Shown: piece after piece, positions 1-8,640 of the stretch
Layout: the number at the start of each line of letters is the position of its first letter
Numbering within the stretch: the first letter of the stretch is position 1
From: Asticcacaulis biprosthecium C19
GTDB lineage: Bacteria > Pseudomonadota > Alphaproteobacteria > Caulobacterales > Caulobacteraceae
Reading direction: 5' to 3'
DNA: 63,257 nucleotides
Assembly (NCBI RefSeq): GCF_000204015.1
Contig: NZ_GL883077.1
Coordinates: 697,687-760,943 of the forward strand
Made by a program: the position numbers and the translations under genes
The notes under the pieces: model-generated
Told to the model about the DNA's origin: nothing
The model's input: only the letters and a program-made list of their open reading frames with translations
Databases searched by the model: none

Positions 1-320
1 TTTTTGGTATGCGCTCTAAGCGCCTTCGAATTGAGATGAATTGAAGGCGCTTCGCGCGGGAGAGCGGTCGACCTGAATTCCGTGCCTTCAGTGTCGCCGC
101 CGCAGGCGGCGCTTCCGAGTTTTCCGTGGTCAACCTTCTTGTTTGCCACAGAACACAAACGTTGTCTGTTTGCACAACAGAAGGTTAGTCGCCCTTAACT
201 CAGGCGTCACAAACCATCGCTTTATTTCAAAGGGCAAAAACCCTACATAGGCTGCGGATACGAAATGGTTTTCGGTTTTGAAAAACCGTCTCTAAGCGCC
301 TGTCCGAGTGAAGTGACCCC
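1..320. other. Upstream region of the sulfate-assimilation operon
   Basis: No convincing coding sequence is visible here. Bases 19-27 pair perfectly with 43-51, and AATT at 29-32 pairs with AATT at 39-42, giving a strong hairpin that resembles the other intergenic palindromes of this window. Around 150-175 the half-sites CAAAC and GTTTG flank GTTGTCT, a possible operator of unknown owner. The region probably carries the promoter of the cysG-cysH operon, but no clear -35/-10 pair stands out. No known riboswitch is recognised. Confidence 0.4.
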
Positions 321-1703
321 ATGTTAGCCCTGCCCCTGTCCTGGCCGTTGAAAGACCGCCGCGTCGTGCTTATCGGCGCCGGCGAATGGCTGGTGCGCAA
401 GGTCAACCTGCTGCGCCGGACGCCGGCCCACCTCACCATCTTCACCCCGACCGACCCGACCCACATCGAAGCCGAAGCGACCCTTCATAGTCGCTGGCCC
501 GACACTGCCGAACTGAGCGATACCGCCCTGATCGTGGTCGCCTTCGAAGACCGCGCCCTGGCCGAAAAGGGCGCCGAACTGGCCCGCACCGCGCGCGCGC
601 CGCTCAATGTCGTCGACTTTCCCGACCTGTCGGATTTCCACTTTCCGGCCATCGTCGATCGTGGCCCGTTGAGCATCGGTATCGCCACCGGCGGGGTCGC
701 TCCCGTCCTGGCGCGCGAAACCCGGACCAAGATCGAAGCCGCCATCCCGCCGTCGGAAGCCCATCTCGCCGAATTCGCCCTCAGGCTCAGCCCGAAGCTG
801 CGCGAAGCCTTCCCTAATGTCGATGACCGTCGTCGCGTCTGGGAAGATGTCCTGAAATCTCCGGCGGCCACTTTGGCGCGCGCCGGTCAGGTCGATGAGG
901 CCGTCGAGCAGGCCTTGGTGACGCGTGGCGAACGCACGGGTGTCGTGCACCTGGTCGGCGCCGGTCCGGGCGATCCGGAACTGCTCACCCTGAAGGCCCT
1001 GCGCCTGCTGGGTGAGGCCGATGTCATCGTTTATGACCGCCTGGTCGGGGACGCCATCATGGACCTGGCTCGCCGCGATGCCGAACGCTTCTATGTCGGC
1101 AAGCAGCGCTCCAACCATTCCGTTCCGCAGGAGCAGATCCACGACCTGCTGGTCGAGCAGGCCCGTCTGGGCAAGCGCGTCGTGCGTCTGAAGGGCGGCG
1201 ACCCCTTCGTCTTCGGGCGCGGTGGTGAAGAGGTCCAGGCTCTGCGTGAGGCAGGCATCGAGGTCCATGTCACGCCTGGCATCACCGCCGCACTGGGTTG
1301 CGCCGCCTCGTCCGGTGTGCCGCTGACCCATCGCGACCACGCCCAGAGCGTCACCTTTATCACCGGCCATTCCAAGGACGGCGATCCTGCCAACCCGCTG
1401 ATGCTGGACTGGTCGGCCCTTTCGGCCGCCCACCACACCCTGGTCGTCTATATGGGCGTGGCGACGGCGCATGAGATCTCCGGCACGCTGATCCGTCATG
1501 GCCGCCTGCCCGACACGCCAGTGCTGATCATCGAGAACGGCACCCGCCCCGATGAGCGCCGCACCCTGACCTCCCTGGGTAAGCTGGAAGCCGATCTCGC
1601 GGCTACGCCGCCGCGCGGTCCCGCCCTGTTGATCATCGGCGAAGTCGCCAGCCTTTATGGCAGCGCCGCCGTCACCGAAATCGTCGAGAAAGCCCACGCA
1701 TGA
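321..1703 (+). CDS. cysG: Siroheme synthase (precorrin-2 dehydrogenase/ferrochelatase plus uroporphyrinogen-III methyltransferase)
   Basis: This 460-residue protein has the full two-domain CysG layout. The N-terminal dehydrogenase/ferrochelatase domain shows a nucleotide-binding GAGEWLVRK and the catalytic-Asp region NVVD near residue 98. The C-terminal SAM methyltransferase shows GAGPGDPELLTLKALRLL, VYDRLV, LKGGDPFVFGRGGEE and PLTHRD. It makes siroheme, the cofactor of the CysI protein encoded two genes downstream. Compared with E. coli CysG, the phosphoserine in SSGGTSPVLAR is Ala here (ATGGVAPVLAR). The stop overlaps the next start by 4 nt (ATGA), so it is the first gene of a tight operon. 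The start at 321 gives the expected N-terminus; no strong ribosome-binding site is obvious. Confidence 0.95.
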   Translation: MLALPLSWPLKDRRVVLIGAGEWLVRKVNLLRRTPAHLTIFTPTDPTHIEAEATLHSRWPDTAELSDTALIVVAFEDRALAEKGAELARTARAPLNVVDFPDLSDFHFPAIVDRGPLSIGIATGGVAPVLARETRTKIEAAIPPSEAHLAEFALRLSPKLREAFPNVDDRRRVWEDVLKSPAATLARAGQVDEAVEQALVTRGERTGVVHLVGAGPGDPELLTLKALRLLGEADVIVYDRLVGDAIMDLARRDAERFYVGKQRSNHSVPQEQIHDLLVEQARLGKRVVRLKGGDPFVFGRGGEEVQALREAGIEVHVTPGITAALGCAASSGVPLTHRDHAQSVTFITGHSKDGDPANPLMLDWSALSAAHHTLVVYMGVATAHEISGTLIRHGRLPDTPVLIIENGTRPDERRTLTSLGKLEADLAATPPRGPALLIIGEVASLYGSAAVTEIVEKAHA

Positions 1704-2017
1704 AACTGCTCACCGCCAACCGTCTGACCGACGGCCTGACCTTGTGGTATACCGGCACGCTGGAGGCCGGGACCTGGGGCGAGGACGCTGCCCTGGCTTC
1801 GCGCTTGTCGGATGACGACGCCGACGCCCTGCTGATCGTCTGGAAGCTGCGTGAAACCGATGTCGTTGCGCCGTACCTGATCCCGCTCACCGAAACTGGC
1901 ACCCCGGTTCAGCGCGAGCACGTCCGCGAATTCGTCCGGGCCAACGGTCCCACTATTGGTCAAACGGCTGACGCGATTGCGTCTGCCCATAATCGTGCCG
2001 ATATCTTCGAGAACTGA
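1700..2017 (+). CDS. DUF2849 family protein of the sulfite-reductase operon
   Basis: This 105-residue soluble protein begins MKLLTANRLTDG and matches the DUF2849 family, small proteins that in alphaproteobacteria sit between siroheme synthase and CysI. It overlaps cysG by 4 nt and its stop is 1 nt before the cysI start, so it is almost certainly co-translated with both. No catalytic motif or membrane segment is visible. A role in sulfite reductase assembly or electron supply is inferred from context only. Confidence 0.85.
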   Translation: MKLLTANRLTDGLTLWYTGTLEAGTWGEDAALASRLSDDDADALLIVWKLRETDVVAPYLIPLTETGTPVQREHVREFVRANGPTIGQTADAIASAHNRADIFEN

Positions 2018-2018
2018 T

Positions 2019-3674
2019 ATGTCCGCAAACATGTATAAATATGACGACTTCGATCACGCTTTCGTCCGTGATCGGAATATCGAATTCGCCGACCAGGTTG
2101 CGCGCCGCCTGTCCGGAGACATCACCGAGGACCAGTTCAAGCCGCTGCGCCTCATGAATGGTCTGTATCTGCAACTGCACGCCTATATGCTGCGCATCGC
2201 CGTGCCCTATGGCGTGCTGTCGTCGAAGCAGATGCGCAAGTTCGCCCATATTGCGCGCACCTATGACCGCGATTTCGGCCACTTCACCACGCGCCAGAAC
2301 CTGCAGTTCAACTGGGTCAAGCTGGCCGAGACGCCGAAGATCCTGGAAGAGCTGGCCGAAGTCGAAATGCATGCCTTGCAGACCTCAGGCAACTGCATCC
2401 GGAACACCACCACCGACCAGTTCGCCGGTGCTGCCCGCGATGAACACAGCGACCCACGTCCGTGGGCGGAGCTGATCCGTCAGTGGTCGTCGAACCACCC
2501 GGAATTCACCTTCCTGCCGCGCAAGTTCAAGATCGCCATCACCGGCGCCCGGAAAGACCGCGCCGCCATCCGTGTCCACGACATCGGCCTGCACGCCAAG
2601 CCGGAGGGCTTCGACGTCTATGTCGGCGGGGGAATGGGGCGTACGCCGTCGCTCGGTCACTGCATCCGCACCGGCCTGCCGGGCGAGCAACTGCTCAGCT
2701 ATCTCGAAGCCTGCCTGCGCGTCTACAACCGCTATGGCCGCCGCGACAACATCTACAAGGCGCGCATCAAGATCCTGGTCGCCGCCCTGGGGCCCGACGA
2801 ATACAAGCGCCAGGTCGAAGAAGAATGGGCGCGCATGGACCAGGCCAAGGTCGATGCCCCGGTCGCCGAAATCGATCGCCTGAAAAGCTTCTTCCCCGAT
2901 CCTGAGTTCAAGGCGGCCGCCTTCGACCGCGTCGCCTTTGAGCGCGCCCAAACCGCCGACGCGGCTTTCGCGCGTTGGGTCAAGAACAACACCAACCCGC
3001 ACAAGCGCGACGACCATGCCTCGGTGACCATTTCGCTGAAGCCTGTCGGTCTGCCGCCGGGTGATGCGTCTTCGGCCCAGATGGACGTCATGGCCGATGT
3101 CGCGGACGCCTTTGGCTACAGCGAACTGCGCGTGTCGCACGAACAAAACATCATCCTGCCGCACGTTCATAAGGGCGACCTGTATGAGCTGTACCGGCAA
3201 CTGGATGCGGTGAACCTGTCGACGGCCAATGTCGGCAAGATCACCGACATGATCGTCTGCCCGGGGCTCGACTATTGCTCGCTGGCCAATGCGCGCTCGA
3301 TTCCGCTGGCCCAGGACATTTCGCAGCGTTTCGAAGACGCCAAGCTGAGCGACAAGATCGGCGATCTGCAGATCAAGATTTCGGGCTGCATCAATGCCTG
3401 CGGCCACCACCATGTCGGTCATATCGGCATCCTGGGCGTCGACAAGCAGGGCATCGAATTCTATCAGATCCTGCTGGGCGGCCGTGCCGACGAGAAGGCG
3501 GCCTTGGGCGTCATCACCGGCAAGGGTTTGCCGGCCGAGGCCGTGCCGGCCGCCATCGAGCGCGTGGTGCGGCTGTATCTCGACCTGCGCACGTCCGATG
3601 ACGAACGATTTATCGATACTTTGGAGCGCGTCGGTCGCGAAACCTTCGCCGGAGCCCTGCATGAGCCAGCCTAA
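2019..3674 (+). CDS. cysI: Assimilatory sulfite reductase, siroheme/4Fe-4S hemoprotein
   Basis: This 551-residue protein of the nitrite/sulfite reductase family reduces sulfite to sulfide with six electrons. The cofactor cysteines follow the family pattern: C414 and C420 in VCPGLDYCSLAN, and C457 and C461 in SGCINACGHHHVGHIG. Residues near the N-terminus (HFTTRQNLQFNW) match the siroheme-contact region. The reading frame is open further upstream to 1956, but ATG 2019 follows the DUF2849 stop by 1 nt and gives the normal N-terminus. No CysJ flavoprotein is nearby, so the electron donor is probably ferredoxin or another carrier. The 3' end overlaps the next gene by 14 nt. Confidence 0.95.
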   Translation: MSANMYKYDDFDHAFVRDRNIEFADQVARRLSGDITEDQFKPLRLMNGLYLQLHAYMLRIAVPYGVLSSKQMRKFAHIARTYDRDFGHFTTRQNLQFNWVKLAETPKILEELAEVEMHALQTSGNCIRNTTTDQFAGAARDEHSDPRPWAELIRQWSSNHPEFTFLPRKFKIAITGARKDRAAIRVHDIGLHAKPEGFDVYVGGGMGRTPSLGHCIRTGLPGEQLLSYLEACLRVYNRYGRRDNIYKARIKILVAALGPDEYKRQVEEEWARMDQAKVDAPVAEIDRLKSFFPDPEFKAAAFDRVAFERAQTADAAFARWVKNNTNPHKRDDHASVTISLKPVGLPPGDASSAQMDVMADVADAFGYSELRVSHEQNIILPHVHKGDLYELYRQLDAVNLSTANVGKITDMIVCPGLDYCSLANARSIPLAQDISQRFEDAKLSDKIGDLQIKISGCINACGHHHVGHIGILGVDKQGIEFYQILLGGRADEKAALGVITGKGLPAEAVPAAIERVVRLYLDLRTSDDERFIDTLERVGRETFAGALHEPA

Positions 3675-4176
3675 TTCGACCCATACCCCGCAGTTGGTCA
3701 CCCGTGACGGCGCCGTCATCCCGGACGGCTGGACGCTTCTGGCCGACGACGACACGACGGGCGCTGACGGGCCTTTTATTCTCGGTTTCGAACGTGCCCT
3801 GCGCGAGCTCGACGGCCGCAACGGCCACTACGGCGTGCGCGTCATGCCGGGCGACGATGTCCGCCTGCTGGAACCGTTCCTGGAGAAGATTGCCCTGATT
3901 GAGGTTGCCTTCCCCGGTTACCGCGATGGCCGCGGCTATTCGACGGCGCGCATTCTGCGTGAGGATTTCGGTTACACCGGCATTATCCGTGCCGTCGGTG
4001 ACGTCCTCCGTGACCAGCTTTTCTATATGCTGCGCTGTGGCTTCGACGAGTTTTTGGTCAAGGACAAGGATCCGTCCCAGGCCATCACCTCGGCGGCGCA
4101 GCGTTTCACCACCTTTTATCAAGGGGCGGCCGATGCCAATCGCCCCGCCTGGGCCAAGCGACACACGCTGGCTTAA
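3661..4176 (+). CDS. DUF934 family protein of the sulfite-reductase operon
   Basis: This 171-residue protein resembles DUF934, the family regularly encoded between CysI and CysH in alpha- and betaproteobacteria. ATG 3661 lies inside the end of cysI (14-nt overlap), which argues for translational coupling. The C-terminal half, with YRDGRGYSTARILRE and GYTGIIRAVGDVLRDQ, carries the family's conserved core. No cofactor motif is apparent. Its job in sulfite reduction is inferred from genome context alone. Confidence 0.88.
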   Translation: MSQPNSTHTPQLVTRDGAVIPDGWTLLADDDTTGADGPFILGFERALRELDGRNGHYGVRVMPGDDVRLLEPFLEKIALIEVAFPGYRDGRGYSTARILREDFGYTGIIRAVGDVLRDQLFYMLRCGFDEFLVKDKDPSQAITSAAQRFTTFYQGAADANRPAWAKRHTLA

Positions 4177-4192
4177 ACGAAAGTACCCGACC

Positions 4193-4936
4193 ATGACGGT
4201 CCTGATCGATACGCTGAAACAGGCGCCCAGCGAAGGCGTGCAACGTGCCGCCGAATTGAGCGCGCGTTATGAAACCATGACCGCGCAGGAGATCCTGCGT
4301 GACGCCATCCGCAACGAATTCTTCGGCGACATTACCCTGTCGTCGAGCTTCGGTGCCGATTCGGCGGTGCTGCTGCATATGATTTCGGAGATTGATCCGG
4401 GCCTGCTAGTGTTGTTTCTCGACACCGATCGGCACTTCTTCCAGACCCTGCAATACCGCGACGAATTGGCAAAGCGCCTGGGCTTGACCAACCTGGTCAA
4501 TCTGAAGGCGGATGCCGAGGAAGCCGCGGCCGAAGATGGCAAGAACACTCTGTGGCGGACCCAGCCGGACCAGTGCTGTGACCTTCGCAAGGTGCGGCCG
4601 CTGAACCGCGAAATGGAAAAGTGGGGCGCGTGGATTTCGGGCCGCAAGCGTCACCAGAGCGCGACGCGGGCGAAGCTGCCGATCGTTGAGTTTGATGGCC
4701 GGCACTATAAGGTCAATCCGCTGGCGACGTGGAATGCGGACGATATCGCGGCGTACTTTCTGGCTCACGATCTGCCACCGCATCCGCTGGTCGAGCAGGG
4801 CTTCCCGTCGATTGGCTGCTTTACCTGCACCAAGCCGGTGGAGCAGGGCGCCGATGCGCGCTCGGGCCGTTGGGCGGGTATGGAAAAGGTCGAATGCGGC
4901 ATCCACAACCCGATCTACGGCGGCGACGGGATTTAG
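4193..4936 (+). CDS. cysH: Adenylyl-sulfate (APS/PAPS) reductase, Fe-S type
   Basis: This 247-residue protein reduces activated sulfate to sulfite, feeding CysI. It has the PP-loop region SSSFGADSAVLLHM near residue 50, the paired cysteines C128-C129 (QCCDLRKV) and C209xxC212 (CFTC) that bind a 4Fe-4S cluster, and the catalytic C235 in ECGIH. The CC/CxxC pattern indicates the cluster-containing form that prefers APS, rather than the enterobacterial PAPS-only enzyme. It is the last gene of the operon and is followed by a strong terminator. ATG 4193 is chosen because the upstream extension overlaps the DUF934 gene. Confidence 0.94.
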   Translation: MTVLIDTLKQAPSEGVQRAAELSARYETMTAQEILRDAIRNEFFGDITLSSSFGADSAVLLHMISEIDPGLLVLFLDTDRHFFQTLQYRDELAKRLGLTNLVNLKADAEEAAAEDGKNTLWRTQPDQCCDLRKVRPLNREMEKWGAWISGRKRHQSATRAKLPIVEFDGRHYKVNPLATWNADDIAAYFLAHDLPPHPLVEQGFPSIGCFTCTKPVEQGADARSGRWAGMEKVECGIHNPIYGGDGI

Positions 4937-4978
4937 GGTGTATGGCGCGCCGACGCTGGGGACACCGAATAGTTTGAA

Positions 4979-5014
4979 GGCGGGGACCGGGACGGCGGTC
5001 CCCGCCTTCGTCTT
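4979..5014 (+). terminator. Intrinsic terminator after cysH
   Basis: A perfect 10-bp stem (4979-4988 with 4997-5006, GGCGGGGACC/GGTCCCCGCC) with an 8-nt loop is followed by TTCGTCTT. It ends the cysG-cysH operon and separates it from the convergent esterase-like gene. Confidence 0.8.
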
Positions 5015-5066
5015 GCCACACGCCCATCCGGGGGAGACTCGCGCGTGGAAACTCAGTAGATGCGCT

Positions 5067-6083
5067 CTAACGGATCAGTACCCGCTCGAAGAAGGGCAGC
5101 AGGTCGGTCGCCACGCGGCCGTCATCGCCCCAGGTGCGGTCGCCAAAGCCTCCGCGATACTCCTCGGCCTCATAGCTCACGCCATATTCGTCGAGGGTGC
5201 GGACAAAGGCTTGTAGTGACCAGACATGATCCTGGTTGGCATCGTTGCGGCCCCAGTCGAGCTTGAAACCGCGCAGGCTATTCAGGTTACCGGCATAGGC
5301 CGGCACCAGGCTTTCCAGGGCGAAGCTGTCGCCCAGGCGACGGCGTACCGCGGAATCGACCCGTAATTCTCCGTCGACCTCTTCAGCGACAGGATCGAAA
5401 TACAGGGGTGGACGATCCGGATTGGGAAGATGCGCCTGAAAGATCGACGTGAAGATCTTCGACATAAAGTCATCGCCCAGGTCGTCCACCGATTTCGCTG
5501 TTGTCAGCCGATCCCAGTTCGGCCGTGTGTGCATCGGGACCAGGCCGGAGCCGGCGCCGATCGGATGCAGGGCATAGACCGCACCGAAGACCTGAGGATA
5601 CTTCATGCCGAAGCGGATGGCGCCATGCCCGCCGACCCGGTCGCCGGCAACGCCGCGTGACTCGCGCGTGGCCAAGGTGCGGTAGCGCGCGTCGATATGG
5701 GGCACCAGTTCCCCGATCAGAAAGTCTTCCCAATGACCGGTCACCGGCGAATTGACATACCACGAGGTTCCGGCTGGCGTTGTGAAATCGGCCGTCACGA
5801 CGATGAAGCCGGCCTTATCGAACTGCGTCTTCGCATCCGTAATGGCGAACGGCCGGGTCTCGTCTTCCCAGAAACCGTTGAGATAGTAGATCACGGGATA
5901 GCGTTTGGCGCCCGTATCGTAGTCCGCAGGCAGATAGACGGTGATCCGGCGCTCCGCCGCCGTCCCGATGCGGTTGCCGGAAAAGGCCTTTGACACCAAG
6001 CGCTCGCTGACCAGCCGGCTCTGGGCGACGGCCGGGGCGGCGCTTCCCAAAAGGACCAGCAGGACAAGGGCGAAACGGATCAT
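5067..6083 (-). CDS. Secreted esterase-D-like alpha/beta-hydrolase with substituted catalytic residues
   Basis: This 338-residue protein begins with a clear signal peptide (hydrophobic run ending AAPAVAQS). The fold resembles the esterase D / feruloyl-esterase-like group, with RRITVYLPADYD and YPVIYYLNGF. In that family the nucleophile lies in GxSxGG. Here the element reads AGDRVGGHG, with Arg in the Ser position. The C-terminal GGH usually seen near the catalytic His reads GGFGDRTWG. Two of three triad residues therefore appear lost, suggesting a non-catalytic binding protein or a different chemistry. It is convergent with cysH and divergent from the MFS gene. The fold call is fairly sure, activity is doubtful. 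Confidence 0.75.
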   Translation of the reverse strand: MIRFALVLLVLLGSAAPAVAQSRLVSERLVSKAFSGNRIGTAAERRITVYLPADYDTGAKRYPVIYYLNGFWEDETRPFAITDAKTQFDKAGFIVVTADFTTPAGTSWYVNSPVTGHWEDFLIGELVPHIDARYRTLATRESRGVAGDRVGGHGAIRFGMKYPQVFGAVYALHPIGAGSGLVPMHTRPNWDRLTTAKSVDDLGDDFMSKIFTSIFQAHLPNPDRPPLYFDPVAEEVDGELRVDSAVRRRLGDSFALESLVPAYAGNLNSLRGFKLDWGRNDANQDHVWSLQAFVRTLDEYGVSYEAEEYRGGFGDRTWGDDGRVATDLLPFFERVLIR

Positions 6084-6233
6084 GCCGCCACCTTTCCTGG
6101 ATCACCCGTAGCAGGCAAGCTTGCCCCGCCGAGCGGGTCCCAGGCTTCGGCAAACGGAGGCCCGAGGCCGTAGATGGTTTCATTTATCAGGTTTTTCCTC
6201 GCGTCTGCGAGACAATCGGCCTATATCCGGCCT

Positions 6234-7463
6234 ATGTCCGAGCGTACCCCTGAGCCCATTTCTGAGACGAAAGCGCCGCCGTTTGCCGAGTTTGTCGCCC
6301 TGATCGCCATGCTGATGGCGCTGGGTGCCCTGGGTATCGACGCCATCCTGCCGGCCCTGCCGACCATCGGCAAGGACCTCAGCGTCGATGTGCCCAATCA
6401 TCTGCAATGGCTGATTTCGATCTATTTCCTGGGGATGGGCGCCGGCCAACTGACGTTTGGCATCCTGTCTGACTGGCTGGGCCGTAAACGTATCCTGATC
6501 GGCGGCGTCATGCTCTATGTCGTCTTCGCCCTGGTCGCTGCCTTTGTCCATGATTTCGGCCTGCTACTCGTCATTCGCCTGTTGCAGGGCTTTGCCGTCT
6601 CGACCTCCGGTGTCGTCACGCGATCCATCATCCGCGATCTCTACAGCGGCGCCAAGATGGCCAAGGTGACCTCGATCAGCCTGGTCGTCTTCCTGCTGGT
6701 GCCGATCCTGGCGCCCAGTTTCGGGCAACTGGTGCTGCTGGTGGCGCCGTGGCCGGTCATTTTCCTTAGCATGGCGGCCTTCGGGGTCATTGCCGGCGTG
6801 TGGGCGTGGCTGCGCCTGCCAGAAACCCATCCGCCGGAAAAACGCCGCAAGCCGGACCTGGGCCACCTTCGCCGGGTCGCCTTCTTTGTGGTGACCGAGC
6901 CGGGATCGCTTTACTACACCTTGGGCATCACCTTCCTGATCGGTTCGTTGCTGGCCTATGTGTCGCTGATGCCCCAGATCTTCGAAGACGTGTTCCGCCG
7001 GCCCGAGCTGATGGCGGGGATCTTCGCCGCCTGCGCCGCCACCATGGGCGGGGCCTCGATCCTCAATGCCTCGATCGTCGAGCGCCTGGGCACCAAACGT
7101 ATCTCCCACACCGCCCTGATCGGCTTTATCGCGGTCTCCCTGATCCATCTGGCCTGGACCTTGGCGGGACTGGAAACCATCCTCAGCTTCGTCATCCTGC
7201 AATCCCTGACCATGGGCCTGATGTCGCTGACCACGTCGAACTTTGGCGCCATGGCCATGGAAAAGGTCGGCCATGTCGCCGGCACCGCTTCGTCGCTGCA
7301 GGGGGTGGTCTCGACTATCGGCGCCGGCATCATTTCCGGCCTGATCGGCCAGGCCTGGACCGGGGGCATCTGGCTGCTGCCGCTGGGTGCTGCCGGCTGC
7401 GGCTTTGTGGCCCTGGCCTTCGTCGCGCTGAACCAACGTAGCCGCCTGGTGTCCTCATTCTGA
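6234..7463 (+). CDS. Bcr/CflA-type MFS drug exporter
   Basis: This 409-residue integral membrane protein has about 12 hydrophobic segments. It carries the family signatures ALGIDAILPALPTIGKDL near the N-terminus, GQLTFGILSDWLGRKRILIGG (loop 2-3) and RLLQGFAVSTSGVVTRSIIRD, typical of drug:proton antiporters such as Bcr. ATG 6234 is preferred to 6174 because it gives the short hydrophilic N-terminus usual for the family. The 3' end forms the left arm of a large palindrome (7446-7521). Substrate unknown. Confidence 0.88.
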   Translation: MSERTPEPISETKAPPFAEFVALIAMLMALGALGIDAILPALPTIGKDLSVDVPNHLQWLISIYFLGMGAGQLTFGILSDWLGRKRILIGGVMLYVVFALVAAFVHDFGLLLVIRLLQGFAVSTSGVVTRSIIRDLYSGAKMAKVTSISLVVFLLVPILAPSFGQLVLLVAPWPVIFLSMAAFGVIAGVWAWLRLPETHPPEKRRKPDLGHLRRVAFFVVTEPGSLYYTLGITFLIGSLLAYVSLMPQIFEDVFRRPELMAGIFAACAATMGGASILNASIVERLGTKRISHTALIGFIAVSLIHLAWTLAGLETILSFVILQSLTMGLMSLTTSNFGAMAMEKVGHVAGTASSLQGVVSTIGAGIISGLIGQAWTGGIWLLPLGAAGCGFVALAFVALNQRSRLVSSF

Positions 7464-7521
7464 AATTCGCACGATTTTGATATCGGCCTTTATGCGAATT
7501 TCAGAATGGAACGGACACCAG
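7446..7521. repeat. Long interrupted palindrome overlapping the end of the MFS gene
   Basis: CTGGTGTCC at 7446-7454 pairs with 7513-7521, and a 16-bp perfect arm at 7456-7471 pairs with 7493-7508. That gives 25 paired bases around a loop of about 21 nt. It may end transcription of the exporter, although no T-run follows. It could equally be a remnant of a small palindromic mobile element. Confidence 0.7.
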
Positions 7522-7547
7522 CAACTTATTGAATTTTAGTGTCGTTT

Positions 7548-7603
7548 TGATTTCGAAGTTCGTACCGTGGGCGATATAAATAATCGTACGAACTTCGAAA
7601 TCA
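7548..7603. repeat. Second long palindrome between the MFS and PadR genes
   Basis: An 18-bp perfect inverted repeat (7548-7565 with 7586-7603, beginning TGATTTCGAAGTTCG) surrounds a 20-nt A/T-rich loop. It is unrelated in sequence to the palindrome just upstream. It could be a regulator binding region or a transcript-processing hairpin. Confidence 0.7.
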
Positions 7604-7663
7604 CGATACTGGGCCCCGACCGCCTCCTGAATCTAACAGACATTTAATTTGCAAAGCATGCTG

Positions 7664-7702
7664 CAAAACCATATACCCTGCATAACAAAGTATATGGTTT
7701 TG
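7664..7702. promoter_or_regulatory. Probable PadR autoregulatory operator
   Basis: CAAAACCATATAC (7664-7676) is repeated inverted as GTATATGGTTTTG (7690-7702). A TTGCAA at about 7649 lies about 17 nt before ATATAC, so the palindrome would cover a -10 element. Its position just before the preferred start of the padR-type gene (7712) fits autorepression, the common habit of PadR proteins. Confidence 0.55.
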
Positions 7703-7711
7703 GAAAGCAAC

Positions 7712-8065
7712 ATGCCGCCACCTGCCGACAAATCGCCGGAAAGCCGCCGCACCCAGTTGTACAAGGGTGTGCTGGAACTGGCCCTGATGAGCCTGCTGGA
7801 TCGCGGGCCGCAATATGGCCTGCGCATCCTGGACGAATTGCGCGACGAGGCCGGGTTGGATCTCGCCGAGGGCACGCTCTACCCGCTGCTGCATCGACTG
7901 GAAAAGGCCGGATTTATCCAGGCGGAATGGCGCCATGAGGCCGGCGCCTCGCACCCCCGCAAATATTACGGCCTGACAGCTTCAGGCGCGGCGGACCTGG
8001 CCGACCAGCGCCAGGTCTGGCTGGACCTGACCGGCCGTCTCAACGCTTTTTTGCAAAGGACCTGA
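7712..8065 (+). CDS. PadR family transcriptional regulator
   Basis: This protein of about 117 residues has the PadR winged helix: LELALMSLLDRGPQYGLRIL, then EGTLYPLLHRLEKAGFI and PRKYYGLTASG. ATG 7712 is chosen over 7649 or 7694 because it follows a GGAAAG ribosome-binding site and leaves the palindromic operator non-coding. The next gene encodes a membrane protein of the kind often paired with PadR regulators and starts 4 nt after the stop. Ligand unknown. Confidence 0.9.
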   Translation: MPPPADKSPESRRTQLYKGVLELALMSLLDRGPQYGLRILDELRDEAGLDLAEGTLYPLLHRLEKAGFIQAEWRHEAGASHPRKYYGLTASGAADLADQRQVWLDLTGRLNAFLQRT

Positions 8066-8069
8066 TGTC

Positions 8070-8639
8070 ATGACCGACCGGGACACCATCGAAACCTGGC
8101 TTAAGGCGCTGGACGCCGCCCTGACCACTGTGCCCGACGCCCAGCGCGCCGATGTGGTGGCCGAGGCGCGCGGCCACTTGGAAGAACGCCTCGCCGCCGG
8201 ATTATCAGCCGAGTCCGCCCTGCACGGCTTCGGCACAGCCAAGGCCTATGCGCAGGGATTTGTCGATCAACATGCCCTCGACCGGGCGCTCACCTCAAAA
8301 AGGATCATTGTCATGGTTACCACACTGGCCGGCTTCACCTCGCGCAGCATCATCGCCTTCTTCGGCCTGATGGGCGCCCTTCTCTTCGGCAGCATCGCGC
8401 TGGGCTCGATCGTTTCGATCGTGCTCAAGCTGATCAATCCGGCCGCCGTCGGACTTTGGATGGAAGGCAGCGACAGCTTCATCCTGGGCACCACGTCCCA
8501 TCCGTCGGTGGCGACCGAACTGGCCGGCAACTGGGTCTACCTGATCTTCTTCGGCCTTATTGTGATCGGCGGCTTCCTGGCGCGCGGCAGCCTGCTGGCC
8601 GCTATCCGCAGCATCAAGAACGAGACGATCGTCGGGTAA
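8070..8639 (+). CDS. HAAS/DUF1700-like membrane protein, PadR partner
   Basis: This 189-residue protein has an N-terminal helical region (ETWLKALDAAL, VAEARGHLEERL, ALHGFGTAKAYAQGFV) typical of the HAAS/DUF1700 domain that follows PadR genes. Two hydrophobic segments follow, near residues 90-120 and 152-172. It is separated from padR by 4 nt and surely cotranscribed. Such proteins are thought to sense or modulate membrane state, but the function is unproven. Confidence 0.75.
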   Translation: MTDRDTIETWLKALDAALTTVPDAQRADVVAEARGHLEERLAAGLSAESALHGFGTAKAYAQGFVDQHALDRALTSKRIIVMVTTLAGFTSRSIIAFFGLMGALLFGSIALGSIVSIVLKLINPAAVGLWMEGSDSFILGTTSHPSVATELAGNWVYLIFFGLIVIGGFLARGSLLAAIRSIKNETIVG

Positions 8640-8640
8640 A

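Noticed and set aside
1-320. Possible SAM or other riboswitch before the sulfur operon
   Set aside because: The only strong structure is a simple palindrome at 19-51; no riboswitch consensus could be recognised.
324-1697. 457-residue antisense frame over cysG
   Set aside because: It is the mirror of a GC-rich, strongly conserved gene; its product has no domain and is rich in Gln, Gly, Asp and Arg, as expected for a shadow.
2385-3821. 478-residue antisense frame over cysI and DUF934
   Set aside because: Composition is typical of a frame opposite a real gene and it spans two confident genes.
7446-7603. Palindromes as a CRISPR-like or phage attachment array
   Set aside because: The units are not repeated copies of each other, and no spacers, cas genes or integrase are present.
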